DNA of 64,000 bases. It comes from JADJNY01 sp046349615. GTDB taxonomy: Bacteria > Planctomycetota > UBA1135 > GCA-002686595. How positions within the stretch are numbered: the stretch's first letter is position 1; each line of letters begins with the position of its first letter. The DNA lies in contig JAXMBZ010000003.1 in assembly GCA_046349615.1 (NCBI GenBank), forward strand, positions 62,001-126,000, written 5' to 3'. Of this stretch, positions 16,424 to 24,775 are shown piece by piece. A program made the translations under genes and the position numbers. The notes below the pieces were generated by a model. It saw only the letters and a program-made list of their open reading frames with translations. It ran no database searches and was not told where the DNA came from.

Positions 16424-17657
16424 GGATACCGGCCCCCATCACTGATTACGGAGGAGCACCGCCCAGGGCGCCCTCCAGCGCATCCAGGCCGGGAGGAGCC
16501 AGCGCTCCGGATCGACGCCGAGTGCCATCGCCGGCGTTTCGTGCTTGCGCGTGTTGCTCACGCCGCGCACGTAGTTCCGCCAGCCCACGTAGATCCAGAG
16601 GTGATGGAGCAAGCGCTCGCTCGTCTTCGCGTGCGCCCACGTCCGGCGCACGAGGCGCGACACGCCGTCGCGGAGCATCGCCAGCGTGTGGTTGATCGCG
16701 AAGAGCGGGTTCTTCGTGTCGCGCACGGCCTTCGAGCTCGTCGTCGCGTGAGCGAGCTCCCGCGCTCCGAACACCTCGCGCAGGATCGCCGGATACGTCC
16801 GCTTCTGGTCCGTGACGATCTCGAGCGCGCCCTTTTCTGCCGCGCTCGTCTTCAAGACTTCGAAGCAGCGTTTCACCGCGGCGCGTGAGCCGTTCGTGCG
16901 CTTGCCGTGCGCCAACTCGCGCGCCGCCTTGCGCCGCTCGAGCGCGGGCGAGCTCACCTTGCGCGCGGCCAGCGGCGCGCTCTCGACGTGGAACACGAAG
17001 CGCGTCTCGCGCTCGATCAGCACCGGCACCGTGAGCGGACACAAGCGCCGGTCCGTCTCGAACGTCTCCGCCTCGTCGAGCGAGAACGAGCCCGTCAACC
17101 GCGCCTTCGCTCCGGAGAGCAGGAGCGCGTGCAGCTCCTTCGAATGCGAACCGTAGCGCGCGATCCGGCGTTCGACCGTGCGGCGTTTGGTCCGGAGCAC
17201 GCGCGCGATCTGGCGGTGCGAGACCTTCGACACGAACGACTCGAAGATGGGCTGGTCGAGTTCGGGCCGCCGCAGACGGTAGTCGAGACGGAAGGTCTGC
17301 TCGGAGAAGCTCAACTTGCAGGTCTTGCAGCGATAGCGCTGCACGACGCGGCCGTCGCACTTGCGCGCGTAGGTGCCCAGATGCACGTACGCGAAGCCCG
17401 CGCTCGGCGTGGACGCGGAACAACCGGAGTGAGGACAACAGGGCGGCATGAACGACATGGCGGGCGCTCCTCCCCCGCGTCGTCGCGCGGGGCTCGCATG
17501 CGCGTGACGCCGCTCCCGCGCGCCGGTCATCGAAAAAACTCCGAGAATCGAGTGGGGACGGCTGCGTGGTGCGCGCTCGAGCTCACGCCGCGGCCCCCCG
17601 GCCCCCCCTGCCCCCCAGTCGCCGAAGGGTGCTCACCAGTCCTGGGGGCCAGTATCC
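16424..17657. mobile_element. Insertion-sequence-like element with 15-bp terminal inverted repeats
   Basis: A 1,234-bp segment carrying one transposase-like gene. Its left end GGATACCGGCCCCCA (16424-16438) and right end TGGGGGCCAGTATCC (17643-17657) are inverted repeats matching at 14 of 15 positions, and the match stops at the outer edges. The transposase stop codon overlaps the base after the left repeat. No target-site duplication is evident in the flanks (CCCCTCCG against GAACCTGC), so the insertion may be old. It separates the divergent RDD and SpoIIM genes. A further copy of TACCGGCCCCC lies just outside at 16388. Confidence 0.6.
16439..17458 (-). CDS. Transposase-like protein with N-terminal zinc ribbon (IS1-like)
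   Basis: A 339-residue protein. The first 60 residues carry Cys pairs of a zinc ribbon (CCPHSGC, later YRCKTCKLSF), as in InsA-type transposase N-termini, followed by a helix-turn-helix-like stretch VSHRQIARVLRTKRRTVERRIARYG. The middle holds Asp residues in a DDE-like setting (FSLDEAETFE and IVTDQKRTYPAIL). The end has the NHTLAMLRDGVSRLVRRTW...WRNYVRG block that resembles the C-terminus of IS1-type transposases. The third acidic catalytic residue is not obvious. ATG 17458 is chosen because GGGAGGAG lies 8 nt upstream; an ATG at 17530 would add 24 unstructured residues. It fills the element bounded by 15-bp inverted repeats. Confidence 0.72.
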   Translation of the reverse strand: MSFMPPCCPHSGCSASTPSAGFAYVHLGTYARKCDGRVVQRYRCKTCKLSFSEQTFRLDYRLRRPELDQPIFESFVSKVSHRQIARVLRTKRRTVERRIARYGSHSKELHALLLSGAKARLTGSFSLDEAETFETDRRLCPLTVPVLIERETRFVFHVESAPLAARKVSSPALERRKAARELAHGKRTNGSRAAVKRCFEVLKTSAAEKGALEIVTDQKRTYPAILREVFGARELAHATTSSKAVRDTKNPLFAINHTLAMLRDGVSRLVRRTWAHAKTSERLLHHLWIYVGWRNYVRGVSNTRKHETPAMALGVDPERWLLPAWMRWRAPWAVLLRNQ

Positions 17658-17727
17658 GAACCTGCACGGCCTTCTCGGTCGCTCGCGCGTTGCGCCGCCG
17701 CGCGCGCGCCTCCACAATCCGCGCTCG

Positions 17728-18735
17728 ATGACGGCTCGCACGAACGCCCGCCTCGAGGCCGAGCACTTCGGGCGCCTGCGCCAGCTCCTCGCGCGGTCGC
17801 GCCTCGGCGTCGCCGCGCTCTCGGACGCGGAGCTCGTCGAGCTCGGCCGGCTGTACCGGTACACCGCGTCGCGCGTCGCGCTCCACGAGACGCGGCGCGA
17901 GAACCTCGCGGCGCTCGAGGAAGCGCGCGCGCTCGCGCGGGCCGCGCACGCGCTGCTCTACCGCGGGATCGACCGGCCGCGCGAGGGCTGGCTCCGCCGC
18001 GCGGTGCGCTTCTATCGAGACGACGTGCCGCGCGCGATCCGCGGTGAGTGGAAGCTGCTCCTCGCGAGCTTCCTGCTCGTGTACGGCCTCGCGGCGATCT
18101 CGTACGCCGCGGTGCGGCACGACCTCGAGCTCGCGTACGCGCTGCTCGACCCCGGCACCGTCGCGAATGAGATCGACCAACTCCAGCACACCGCCGACGG
18201 CGAGCCGTTCCGGGGCAACTTCACGTTCGGCTTCGGCGAATCGCCGTCGACCGCGGGCTGGATCATGGCGCACAACATCTGGGTCGCCATCCTGTTCTTC
18301 GCCGCGGGGCTCGTGCCGCCGCTCTTCGTGCTCGTGCTCGCGGGGAACGGTTTGATGCTCGGCACCTACATCGGCGTCGCGAGCCATTGGAATCAGGCGG
18401 GGAACATCAACTCGATCCTGTGGTGCCACGGGACGCTCGAGATCCAGGCGTTCGTGCTCGCGGCGGCCGCGGGGCTCGTCCTGATCCGCGCGTGGATCAC
18501 GCCCGGGCCGTGGACGCGGCGCCACGCGATGGCGCTCGAGTCGCGCCGCGCTTGGAGGATCGTCGCGGCCGTGTTCCCGATGCTCGTCTGCGCCGGCACG
18601 ATCGAGGGCTTCGTCAGTCCGCACGCGGAGCTCCCGGTTCGGATCGGCACCGCCGTGCTCTCGGGGCTCGTGCTCGTGGCGTGGATCGGCCTCGGGGGGC
18701 GCGAGCGAATCGGCGCGGACTCGGATCGGGCCTGA
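17728..18735 (+). CDS. SpoIIM-type (stage II sporulation protein M) membrane protein
   Basis: A 335-residue protein. The N-terminal 110 residues are helical and charged, and several hydrophobic helices follow. The segment NIWVAILFFAAGLVPPLFVLVLAGNGLMLG, the His-Gly-containing ILWCHGTLEIQAFVLAAAAG and the end CAGTIEGFVSP are characteristic of SpoIIM/DUF95 proteins. The family is named for a Bacillus engulfment protein but is widespread in non-sporulating bacteria next to RDD and MoxR genes, where its role is unknown. Here it is divergent from the RDD gene, with the insertion-like element between them. The ATG at 17728 follows a short stretch without a Shine-Dalgarno sequence. Confidence 0.82.
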   Translation: MTARTNARLEAEHFGRLRQLLARSRLGVAALSDAELVELGRLYRYTASRVALHETRRENLAALEEARALARAAHALLYRGIDRPREGWLRRAVRFYRDDVPRAIRGEWKLLLASFLLVYGLAAISYAAVRHDLELAYALLDPGTVANEIDQLQHTADGEPFRGNFTFGFGESPSTAGWIMAHNIWVAILFFAAGLVPPLFVLVLAGNGLMLGTYIGVASHWNQAGNINSILWCHGTLEIQAFVLAAAAGLVLIRAWITPGPWTRRHAMALESRRAWRIVAAVFPMLVCAGTIEGFVSPHAELPVRIGTAVLSGLVLVAWIGLGGRERIGADSDRA

Positions 18736-18901
18736 AGGAGCGCGGAGCCCGCTCGCCCGCGCGGTGGATCTCGGGGAATCCCCCTTGACCTTTCCTCGCG
18801 GTCGGGTCGCAATCGAAGGAAGCCGGGAGCGCGCCGCGCCCCCGCTCGACCCGTCGTTCCGCCGAATGACCCAGGCGAACGCCCTCCTTCTCAGGAATCC
18901 C

Positions 18902-20835
18902 ATGAAGCTGACCCTCACGATCCTCTCGGTCATCGGCTGCGTCTCGGCGGCGAGCGCGCAGATCAAGGTGCCGTTCACCGGCGGCCAGACACCCGCCGCC
19001 CCGAAGCAGGCGATGAACGCGCCCGTGTACATCCCGCCGCCGCCGGGCACGCAGCTCCTCGTCGTCGGCGGCTCCGACGACTGCGCGAACGCGGCCGCGA
19101 ACGACGCGATCTCCGGCGCGGGCACGTTCGCGATGACGAACGTCGGCGCGACGAACGGCCTGCCCGACTCCGCGGGCTGTCCGAGCACGCAGCTCGACGT
19201 CTGGTTCTTCTGGACCTCGACGCAGACCGGCACGGCGCGCCTCCAGTTCTGCACGCAGACGACGACGGACACCGTGATCACGGTCTGGGCCGACAACAAC
19301 GGCGGCGCGTGCCCCACCGGCACGGAGGTCGTTTGCAACGACGATTCCTGCGGGCTCCAGTCGTTGGTCACGTGGCCGACGACCGCCGGTCAGACGTACT
19401 TCTTCCAGCTCGGCGCCTACGGGGTCGCGACGACGTACTCCGCGAACTTCGTCGTCGACTACCTGCCCCCGCCGCCGTCGAACGACGATTGCTCCGCGGC
19501 GGTCACGGTGGTCGGAACGGGGACGTTCGCGTTCGACAACACGTCGGCGACGACGAGCCCGGAGACTCCTTCCTGCGGCACGGTGAACAACGACGTCTGG
19601 TACTACTGGGTGGCGCCGCAGTCGGGTACGGCCCGCTTCTACACGTGCGGCGGCACGGCCGGGAACACGAAGCTCGCGGTTTGGGTCGACAACAACGGCG
19701 GTGCGTGCCCGACGGGCACCTCGCTCGCCTGTGACGACAACGGCTGCGGCAACCAGTCGACGGTCTCCTTCCCGATCACCGCGGGCCAGGGGTACTTCCT
19801 CCAGCTCGGCGCGTCCGTCGCCGGCGCCTTCATGTCCGGCACGTTCACGCTCGACTACCCGCCGCCGCCGCCGGCGAACGACGATTGTTCGACGCCGATG
19901 GCGATCTCCGGGACGATCACGCTGCCCTTCGACAACGCGCTCGCCACGACGGGGATCGAAGGGCAGGCCAACGCGGCGTGCCTCTTCTACACCACCACGG
20001 CGCTGAACAAGGACGTCTGGTTCACCTGGACCCCGACGCAGAGCGGCGTGGTCACGGTCTCGACGTGCGGTCTGCTCACGACCGCGCCGACGGGCTCGAC
20101 GCTCGACTCGAGGATCGCGGTGTACGACGGCGCCGGCTGCCCGCCGCCTCGGCGATCGCCTGCAACGACGACGCGGCGCTCGTGATCGCTCCGACCGTGG
20201 CGATCCCGTGCCCGGCCCAGACGCTCGCGTCGACGCTGCAGTTCACGGCGGTCTGCGGTCAGGTGTACACGATCCAGCTCGGTCAATACCTGACGGCGGC
20301 GACGTCGAACCTCCAGGGCTCGATCTCGATCACGGAGACGCCGGGCACGCCGTGCGTGCCTCCGGCGACGCCGTTCTGCTTCGGCGACGGCACGTTGACG
20401 GACCACACGACGCCGTGCCCCTGCGCCAACAACGGCACGGCGGGCAACGGCTGCGCGAACTCGGCGAACGCGAACGGTGCGAACCTCGCGACGACGGGCT
20501 CGACGGCGACGGACGACGTCGTCCTCGTCGGCTCGGGCATGCCGCTGACCGTGTCGTGCATCTACCTCCAGGGCACGGCGCTCTCGGACACGGTGTTCGG
20601 TGACGGCGTGCGTTGCGCGGGCGGCACGCTGCTGCGGTTGCGCACGAAGGCCAACGTCGGCGGCGCGAGCTCGTTCCCCGACTCGGTCGAGACCGTCACG
20701 CTCTCGCAGCGCGGCGGCGTCACGGTCGGGAGCGGCGCGGTGCGCTACTACCAGACGTACTACCGCAACTCCGCGGCGCTCTTCTGCCCGCCGGAGACGT
20801 TCAACGTCACGAACGGCATGACGATCACCTGGTGA
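18902..20835 (+). pseudogene. Secreted repeat protein with C-terminal module, interrupted by a frameshift
   Basis: The first part (18902-20185, 427 codons) has a signal peptide (to about SAASAQ) and three repeats of roughly 120 residues that each begin with a [SN]DDC segment (SDDCANAA, SNDDCSAAV, ANDDCSTPM) and contain a conserved tryptophan-rich strand (DVWFFW, DVWYYW, DVWFTW). These look like extracellular beta domains. The frame is lost near 20145: translation in the first frame ends in CPPPRRSPATTTRRS, while the frame one base earlier resumes the expected sequence AASAIACNDDAAL and continues through the shared Cys-rich module to 20835. Restoring one base in the GCCCGCCGCC stretch would give an intact protein of about 644 residues. 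It is either a real mutation or a sequence error. AGGA lies 8 nt before the ATG. Confidence 0.75.
20653..20771 (+). repeat. Near-identical C-terminal module segment, copy A
   Basis: This stretch of the frameshifted gene matches 21998-22116 with a single difference (20763 C against 22108 T). The flanking module sequence is clearly more diverged. It encodes the part from GGASSFPDS to YYQTYYRNS. Confidence 0.85.
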
Positions 20836-20882
20836 TCCGTGACGAAGCGCGGCGCGCTCGCGCGCCGCATTCGTCGAACGTC

Positions 20883-20908
20883 GCGGCCGGTCCTTCGGGG
20901 CCGGCCGC
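20883..20908 (+). terminator. Strong GC hairpin terminator, copy A
   Basis: Arms GCGGCCGGTCC and GGGCCGGCCGC fold around a TTCG tetraloop, 47 bp after the stop of the frameshifted gene, and are followed by GCGCGTTTC. About 50 bp from here match the region 22227-22277 with one difference. The T run is short, so efficiency is uncertain. Confidence 0.6.
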
Positions 20909-21076
20909 GCGCGTTTCACGCGAGCTCGCGCTCAGCGAGTCGCCGCGGGCGCGGGTCGCGCGAGCGTCGGCTCTTCGAGGTCGCATCCGTGATCTCGTCG
21001 TGAAGGCCCGGCCCACGCGCGGGTCGTTCGTGGGTAGCATGGAGCGCCCGACTCCCTCCTCAGCCCCCCCGAATCC

Positions 21077-22180
21077 ATGCAGAACACCGCTCGAATCCTC
21101 ACCTGCGCGACCCTCGCCCTGACTCTGACCTCCTCCCTGGCGGCGGCCGACGTGCCGATCAACACGTGCACTGCGAACGGGCTCGCCCTCGCGATCCCGG
21201 ACGACGCCTACAACGGCACGCTGGCCTCGATGGCGCACGCGAACCTGACGGTCTCCGGTCCGGCCGGATCGACGATCACGAGCGCGACGGTCGTCCTCAG
21301 CATGACGCACACCTGGGTCGGTGACCTCACGATCAAGTTGGTCGCGCCGGACGGCACGGTGATCACGCTGATGAGCCGGCCGGGCTTCGTCGAATCGGCC
21401 GACGACGGAACGGGAGGGGCCGGGGACTCGTCGAATCTCCTCAACGCGTTCCCGATCACCTTCCATGACGGCGCTGGGACCTCCGCTGAACTGATGGGCA
21501 ACTCGATCGGCACGTCCGGCGTCGTCTGCCGCGACGACGCCACGTGCACGTTCGCCCCGGCGAACGGCGCCGCGCCCGCAGGAAACCTGGCGAGTCTGAT
21601 CGGGAAGTCCCCGACCGGGACCTGGAACCTGTCGGTCGGAGACTCGGAGTCGGGCGACCTCGGCACCCTCGACCACTGGTGCTTGAACCTGACCGTGAGC
21701 GTCCCGAGCGTCGTGCCCTTCTGCGCAGGCGACGGAACGCAGACCGACCACACGACGGGCTGCCCGTGCGCGAACAACGGCGCGGCGGGACACGGCTGCG
21801 CGAACTCGGCGAACGCGAGCGGCGCGGTCCTCGGTCGGACCGGCGCCCCGGACACCGACGACCTCGTGCTCCTCGGTTCCGGCATGCCCGCGACGGTGTC
21901 GTGCATCTATCTCCAGGGCGACGCGCTCGCCGACGTCGTCTTCGGCGACGGCGTGCGCTGCACGGGCGGGAGCCTCGTGCGCCTGCGCACGAAGAACAAC
22001 GTCGGCGGCGCGAGCTCGTTCCCCGACTCGGTCGAGACCGTCACGCTCTCGCAGCGCGGCGGCGTCACGGTCGGGAGCGGCGCGGTGCGCTACTACCAGA
22101 CGTACTATCGCAACTCGTCGGCGACGTTCTGCCCGCCGGAGACGTTCAACGTGACGAACGGACTCACCGTCACGTGGTGA
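21077..22180 (+). CDS. Secreted P-domain-like protein with Cys-rich C-terminal module
   Basis: A 367-residue protein. Residues 1-24 form a signal peptide (SSLAAADVP). Residues 30-210 resemble a proprotein-convertase P domain (P/HomoB): ITSATVVLSMTHTWVGDLTIKLVAPDGTVITLMSR near the start, then GNLASLIGKSPTGTWNLSV and LGTLDHWCLNL at the end. P domains are beta-sandwiches usually attached to subtilisin-type proteases; here no protease is present and the domain is linked directly to the module (residues 215-367, FCAGDG to VTW). Its 3' part is almost identical in DNA to the preceding gene. TAGCAT at 21035 could be a -10. Probably extracellular; function unknown. Confidence 0.85.
   Translation: MQNTARILTCATLALTLTSSLAAADVPINTCTANGLALAIPDDAYNGTLASMAHANLTVSGPAGSTITSATVVLSMTHTWVGDLTIKLVAPDGTVITLMSRPGFVESADDGTGGAGDSSNLLNAFPITFHDGAGTSAELMGNSIGTSGVVCRDDATCTFAPANGAAPAGNLASLIGKSPTGTWNLSVGDSESGDLGTLDHWCLNLTVSVPSVVPFCAGDGTQTDHTTGCPCANNGAAGHGCANSANASGAVLGRTGAPDTDDLVLLGSGMPATVSCIYLQGDALADVVFGDGVRCTGGSLVRLRTKNNVGGASSFPDSVETVTLSQRGGVTVGSGAVRYYQTYYRNSSATFCPPETFNVTNGLTVTW
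21998..22116 (+). repeat. Near-identical C-terminal module segment, copy B
   Basis: Counterpart of 20653-20771, offset by 1,345 bp, with one mismatch. The downstream hairpin copies are offset by 1,344 bp, so the whole 3' cassette keeps its spacing in both places. Confidence 0.85.
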
Positions 22181-22226
22181 CGAACGGCGGAGCGCCGTCG
22201 GCGCGCTCCGCTGTGCTCGAGACGTC

Positions 22227-22252
22227 GCGGCCGGTCCCTCGGGGCCGGCCGC
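22227..22252 (+). terminator. Strong GC hairpin terminator, copy B
   Basis: Arms GCGGCCGGTCC and GGGCCGGCCGC with a CTCG loop, 46 bp after the P-domain gene and 8 bp from the stop of the convergent DUF58 gene. It may act on both transcripts, although a T run follows only on the plus strand (GCGCGTTTC). Confidence 0.6.
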
Positions 22253-22259
22253 GCGCGTT

Positions 22260-23702
22260 TCACGCGAGCTCGCGCCGCGCTTCGAGCCACGCCGCGAGGA
22301 GCGGAGCCGCCGCTTCCGCGGGCAGCGTGTCGAGCACGCGCACGCCGACGCCCGCGAGCTCCGCGAGCCCCTTCTCGCGCTCCGCGATCAGGCCGAACGC
22401 CGCCGCGCGCACGCCCGCGGGCACGCCGAGCCGTCCCTCCGCCGCGGCGCGCAGCGACGGATCGTCGAGGCTCGCGAACAGGATGCGGTGCGTCTTCGAG
22501 CCCGTCGCGAGCGCCGCGCGCTGACGCTCGACCGAGAGCGGATCGGCGACGTCCGACAAGAGCAGCACGAGCGCGCGCCGCCGGTGACGCAGCGCGAGCT
22601 CGCGCAGCGCGCGCTCGAGGTCCGACTCGCGCGTCGACGCCTCGAGCGCGAACACCGCCGTCTCGAGCCGCTCGAGCTGGTCCGCCGCCTTCCCGGGCGG
22701 CAGGAACACGCGCACCTTGTCGTCGAACGCCATCACGCCGACGCGGTCGCCCTCTTGCAGCGCGACCGCCGCGATCTGCAGGCCCGCGTCGAGCGCGTGG
22801 TCGAGCTTCGTCCAGCCGCGCACGGGCCGCCCCCACCGCGCGTCGACGCGCTCGGGGTCCTCGCTCGACGTCGCGGACATGCGCCGTCCGCAGTCGAAGA
22901 CGAGGATGAGCTCCTGCCCGCGCTCTTCCTGGTACTCGCGCACGATCGGCTTGCCGCGGCGCGCGCTCGCCTTCCAATCGACGAGGCGCACGTCGTCGCC
23001 GCGCACGAGGTCGCGCAGCGATTCGAACTCCGTCATGCCGCCGCGCCGGCGCAGCCGCCGCACGCCGAGGTCGCGCCAGCGCTCGCTCGCCGCGAGCCGC
23101 AGCGTGCGCTTCAAATCGAGGAGCGGCGGCTCGACGCGCACGGGCTGCTCGCCGACGACGCGCGCCTGACGCTCGACGAGGCCGAGCCGTCCGCGCAGGC
23201 GGAGGCGCAGATCGCCGAACGCGTGCACGCCGCGCTTCGACGCGCGGTAGATGCGCACGAGGTCGATCGGGCCCGCCGAGGGGACGACGGTGACGTCGGG
23301 ACCGCCCGACGGATCGTGCTCCGCCGGCGCGACGAGCCCGCGTTCGTCGCGCGGCGGCTGAGCGCGCTCCGCGGGATCGGCGACGCTGCGCGCGCGCACC
23401 TCGAACCACGCGGGGAAGCGCTCGTGCAGCTCGAGCCGCAGTCCGTGCGCCGCCGCGAGCTCGTCCGCGCGCACGCGCACGACGCGCGCGAAGTCCTGCG
23501 AGAGCCCCGCGCGCTCCGGCGCCTTCCGCTGGATCCCGAGGCGTCCCGGGCTCGGCGTGCGCAGGAAATCGAACACGAACGCCGCGGCGAAGACCCCGTC
23601 GAACGCGAACCCGACGACGCGGAGCGCGGGCACGAACGCGCCGGCGAGCGCGACGAGCCCGAGCGCTCCCGCGACGACGAGCGCGCGCCGCGTCGGGATC
23701 AC
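22260..23702 (-). CDS. DUF58 protein (MoxR-partner, vWA-like)
   Basis: A 480-residue protein. Two N-terminal hydrophobic helices (about residues 8-45) anchor it. The DUF58 hallmark lies in the middle: FESLRDLVRGDDVRLVDWKASARRGKPIVREYQEER. It is followed by a von Willebrand A-like fold starting ELILVFDCGRRMS, in which the metal-site DxSxS is altered (DCGRRMS). DUF58 proteins work with MoxR AAA+ ATPases, probably in assembling or metallating membrane or periplasmic complexes. GTG start; it overlaps the MoxR stop as GTGA, so the two are co-translated. The last bases of the gene are partly duplicated 1.3 kb away, after hairpin copy A. Confidence 0.87.
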   Translation of the reverse strand: MIPTRRALVVAGALGLVALAGAFVPALRVVGFAFDGVFAAAFVFDFLRTPSPGRLGIQRKAPERAGLSQDFARVVRVRADELAAAHGLRLELHERFPAWFEVRARSVADPAERAQPPRDERGLVAPAEHDPSGGPDVTVVPSAGPIDLVRIYRASKRGVHAFGDLRLRLRGRLGLVERQARVVGEQPVRVEPPLLDLKRTLRLAASERWRDLGVRRLRRRGGMTEFESLRDLVRGDDVRLVDWKASARRGKPIVREYQEERGQELILVFDCGRRMSATSSEDPERVDARWGRPVRGWTKLDHALDAGLQIAAVALQEGDRVGVMAFDDKVRVFLPPGKAADQLERLETAVFALEASTRESDLERALRELALRHRRRALVLLLSDVADPLSVERQRAALATGSKTHRILFASLDDPSLRAAAEGRLGVPAGVRAAAFGLIAEREKGLAELAGVGVRVLDTLPAEAAAPLLAAWLEARRELA

Positions 23703-24718
23703 CGCGGCACCTGGACCTGGTCGAGGATGCGCTGGAGCGCGTCGTCGCTCGTGCCGCCCTCGATCTCGACCGCGGGGTCGAGCACGACGCGGTGGCGCAG
23801 CGCCGGCAGGAACACGGCCTTGACGTCGTCGGGCGTGATGTAGTCGCGCTCCGCGAGCAGCGCGCGCGCCTTCGCGGCGAGCAGGACCATGACGCCCGCG
23901 CGCGGCGACGCACCGACGACGAGCTGTCCGTTCGAGCGCGTCGCGTTCAAGAGCTGCACGACGTACGCCGGCAGGTCGGGACGCACCGCGACCTTCAGGA
24001 CCTCACGGCGCAGCTCGAGGATCTCCTCGGGGCTCGACACCGCGGTGACGCCGAGCTCGCGCGGCGACGCGAGCTGCGAACGGCGGTGCGCGGCGTCGAG
24101 CAAGCGCGCCTCGACCTCGGGCTTCGGGTAGCCGACGACGACCTTGAAGAGGAAGCGGTCGAGCTGCGCTTCGGGCAACGGGTACGTGCCCTCGTGCTCG
24201 ATCGGGTTCATCGTCGCGAAGACGATGAACGGCTCGGGCAGAGCGTGTCGCTTGCCGTCGACCGTCACCGAGCACTCCTGCATCGCCTCGAGCAGCGCCG
24301 CCTGCGTCTTCGCGGGCGCGCGGTTGATCTCGTCGGCGAGCAACACCTGCGCGAAGATCGGTCCTTCCTGGAAGCGGAACTCACCTTCGTTCGGGCGGTA
24401 GATGCTCGTGCCCGTGACGTCGGCGGGCATCAGGTCCGGCGTGAACTGGATGCGGCCGAAGCGGCCGCCGAGCGCGGTCGCGAGCGTGCGCACGAGCAGC
24501 GTCTTCGCGACGCCGGGCGGACCTTCGAGCAGGAGGTGCCCGCCCGCGAGCAGTGCGATCAGGCAGTGCTCGACCTCGCGTTCGAGCCCGACGACGACGC
24601 GCGCGACTTCGCGCTGCACGCGTTCGGCGAGCGCGACGGCGGCGGGCGGACGGGCGGGAGCGGAGAGCGGCTCGTTGTGGGCGGGAAGCGGCGCGGCGAG
24701 GTCGGGCTCTTGGTCCAT
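23699..24718 (-). CDS. MoxR family AAA+ ATPase
   Basis: A 339-residue ATPase. Walker A is GPPGVAKT (about residues 66-73), and Walker B is VLLADEINRAPAKTQAALLEAMQE, a MoxR signature. Sensor 1 lies in FIVFATMNPIEHEGTYPLPEAQLDRF. The C-terminal helical domain contains the sensor-2 region ASPRAGVMVLLAAKA. MoxR proteins act as chaperone-like remodellers with DUF58/vWA partners, here encoded directly downstream with overlapping stop and start. The ATG at 24718 is 10 nt from a minus-strand CATACT, and no Shine-Dalgarno sequence is visible. The TVP38 gene starts divergently. Confidence 0.9.
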   Translation of the reverse strand: MDQEPDLAAPLPAHNEPLSAPARPPAAVALAERVQREVARVVVGLEREVEHCLIALLAGGHLLLEGPPGVAKTLLVRTLATALGGRFGRIQFTPDLMPADVTGTSIYRPNEGEFRFQEGPIFAQVLLADEINRAPAKTQAALLEAMQECSVTVDGKRHALPEPFIVFATMNPIEHEGTYPLPEAQLDRFLFKVVVGYPKPEVEARLLDAAHRRSQLASPRELGVTAVSSPEEILELRREVLKVAVRPDLPAYVVQLLNATRSNGQLVVGASPRAGVMVLLAAKARALLAERDYITPDDVKAVFLPALRHRVVLDPAVEIEGGTSDDALQRILDQVQVPR

Positions 24719-24728
24719 GTGGCCGCAG

Positions 24729-24736
24729 AGTATGGT
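24729..24736. promoter_or_regulatory. Overlapping divergent -10 elements (MoxR / TVP38)
   Basis: On the plus strand TATGGT spans 24731-24736; on the minus strand CATACT spans 24734-24729. Both fit loose -10 hexamers, placed 10 nt before the MoxR ATG and 39 nt before the TVP38 GTG. Initiation in one direction would exclude the other. Confidence 0.35.
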
Positions 24737-24775
24737 GAGCGCGCGCGCGTCGCGAAAGTCGAACGCGCGCTCTCC

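Noticed and set aside
17585..17625. C-rich tract (runs of CCCCCC) inside the right end of the insertion element
   Set aside because: No periodic repeat or structure beyond base composition; probably mutational or replication-prone sequence.
24719..24775. Earlier GTG start for the TVP38 gene
   Set aside because: It would start one base from the MoxR start codon and leave no room for a promoter; the extra 19 residues are Arg/Ala-rich with no similarity to family N-termini.
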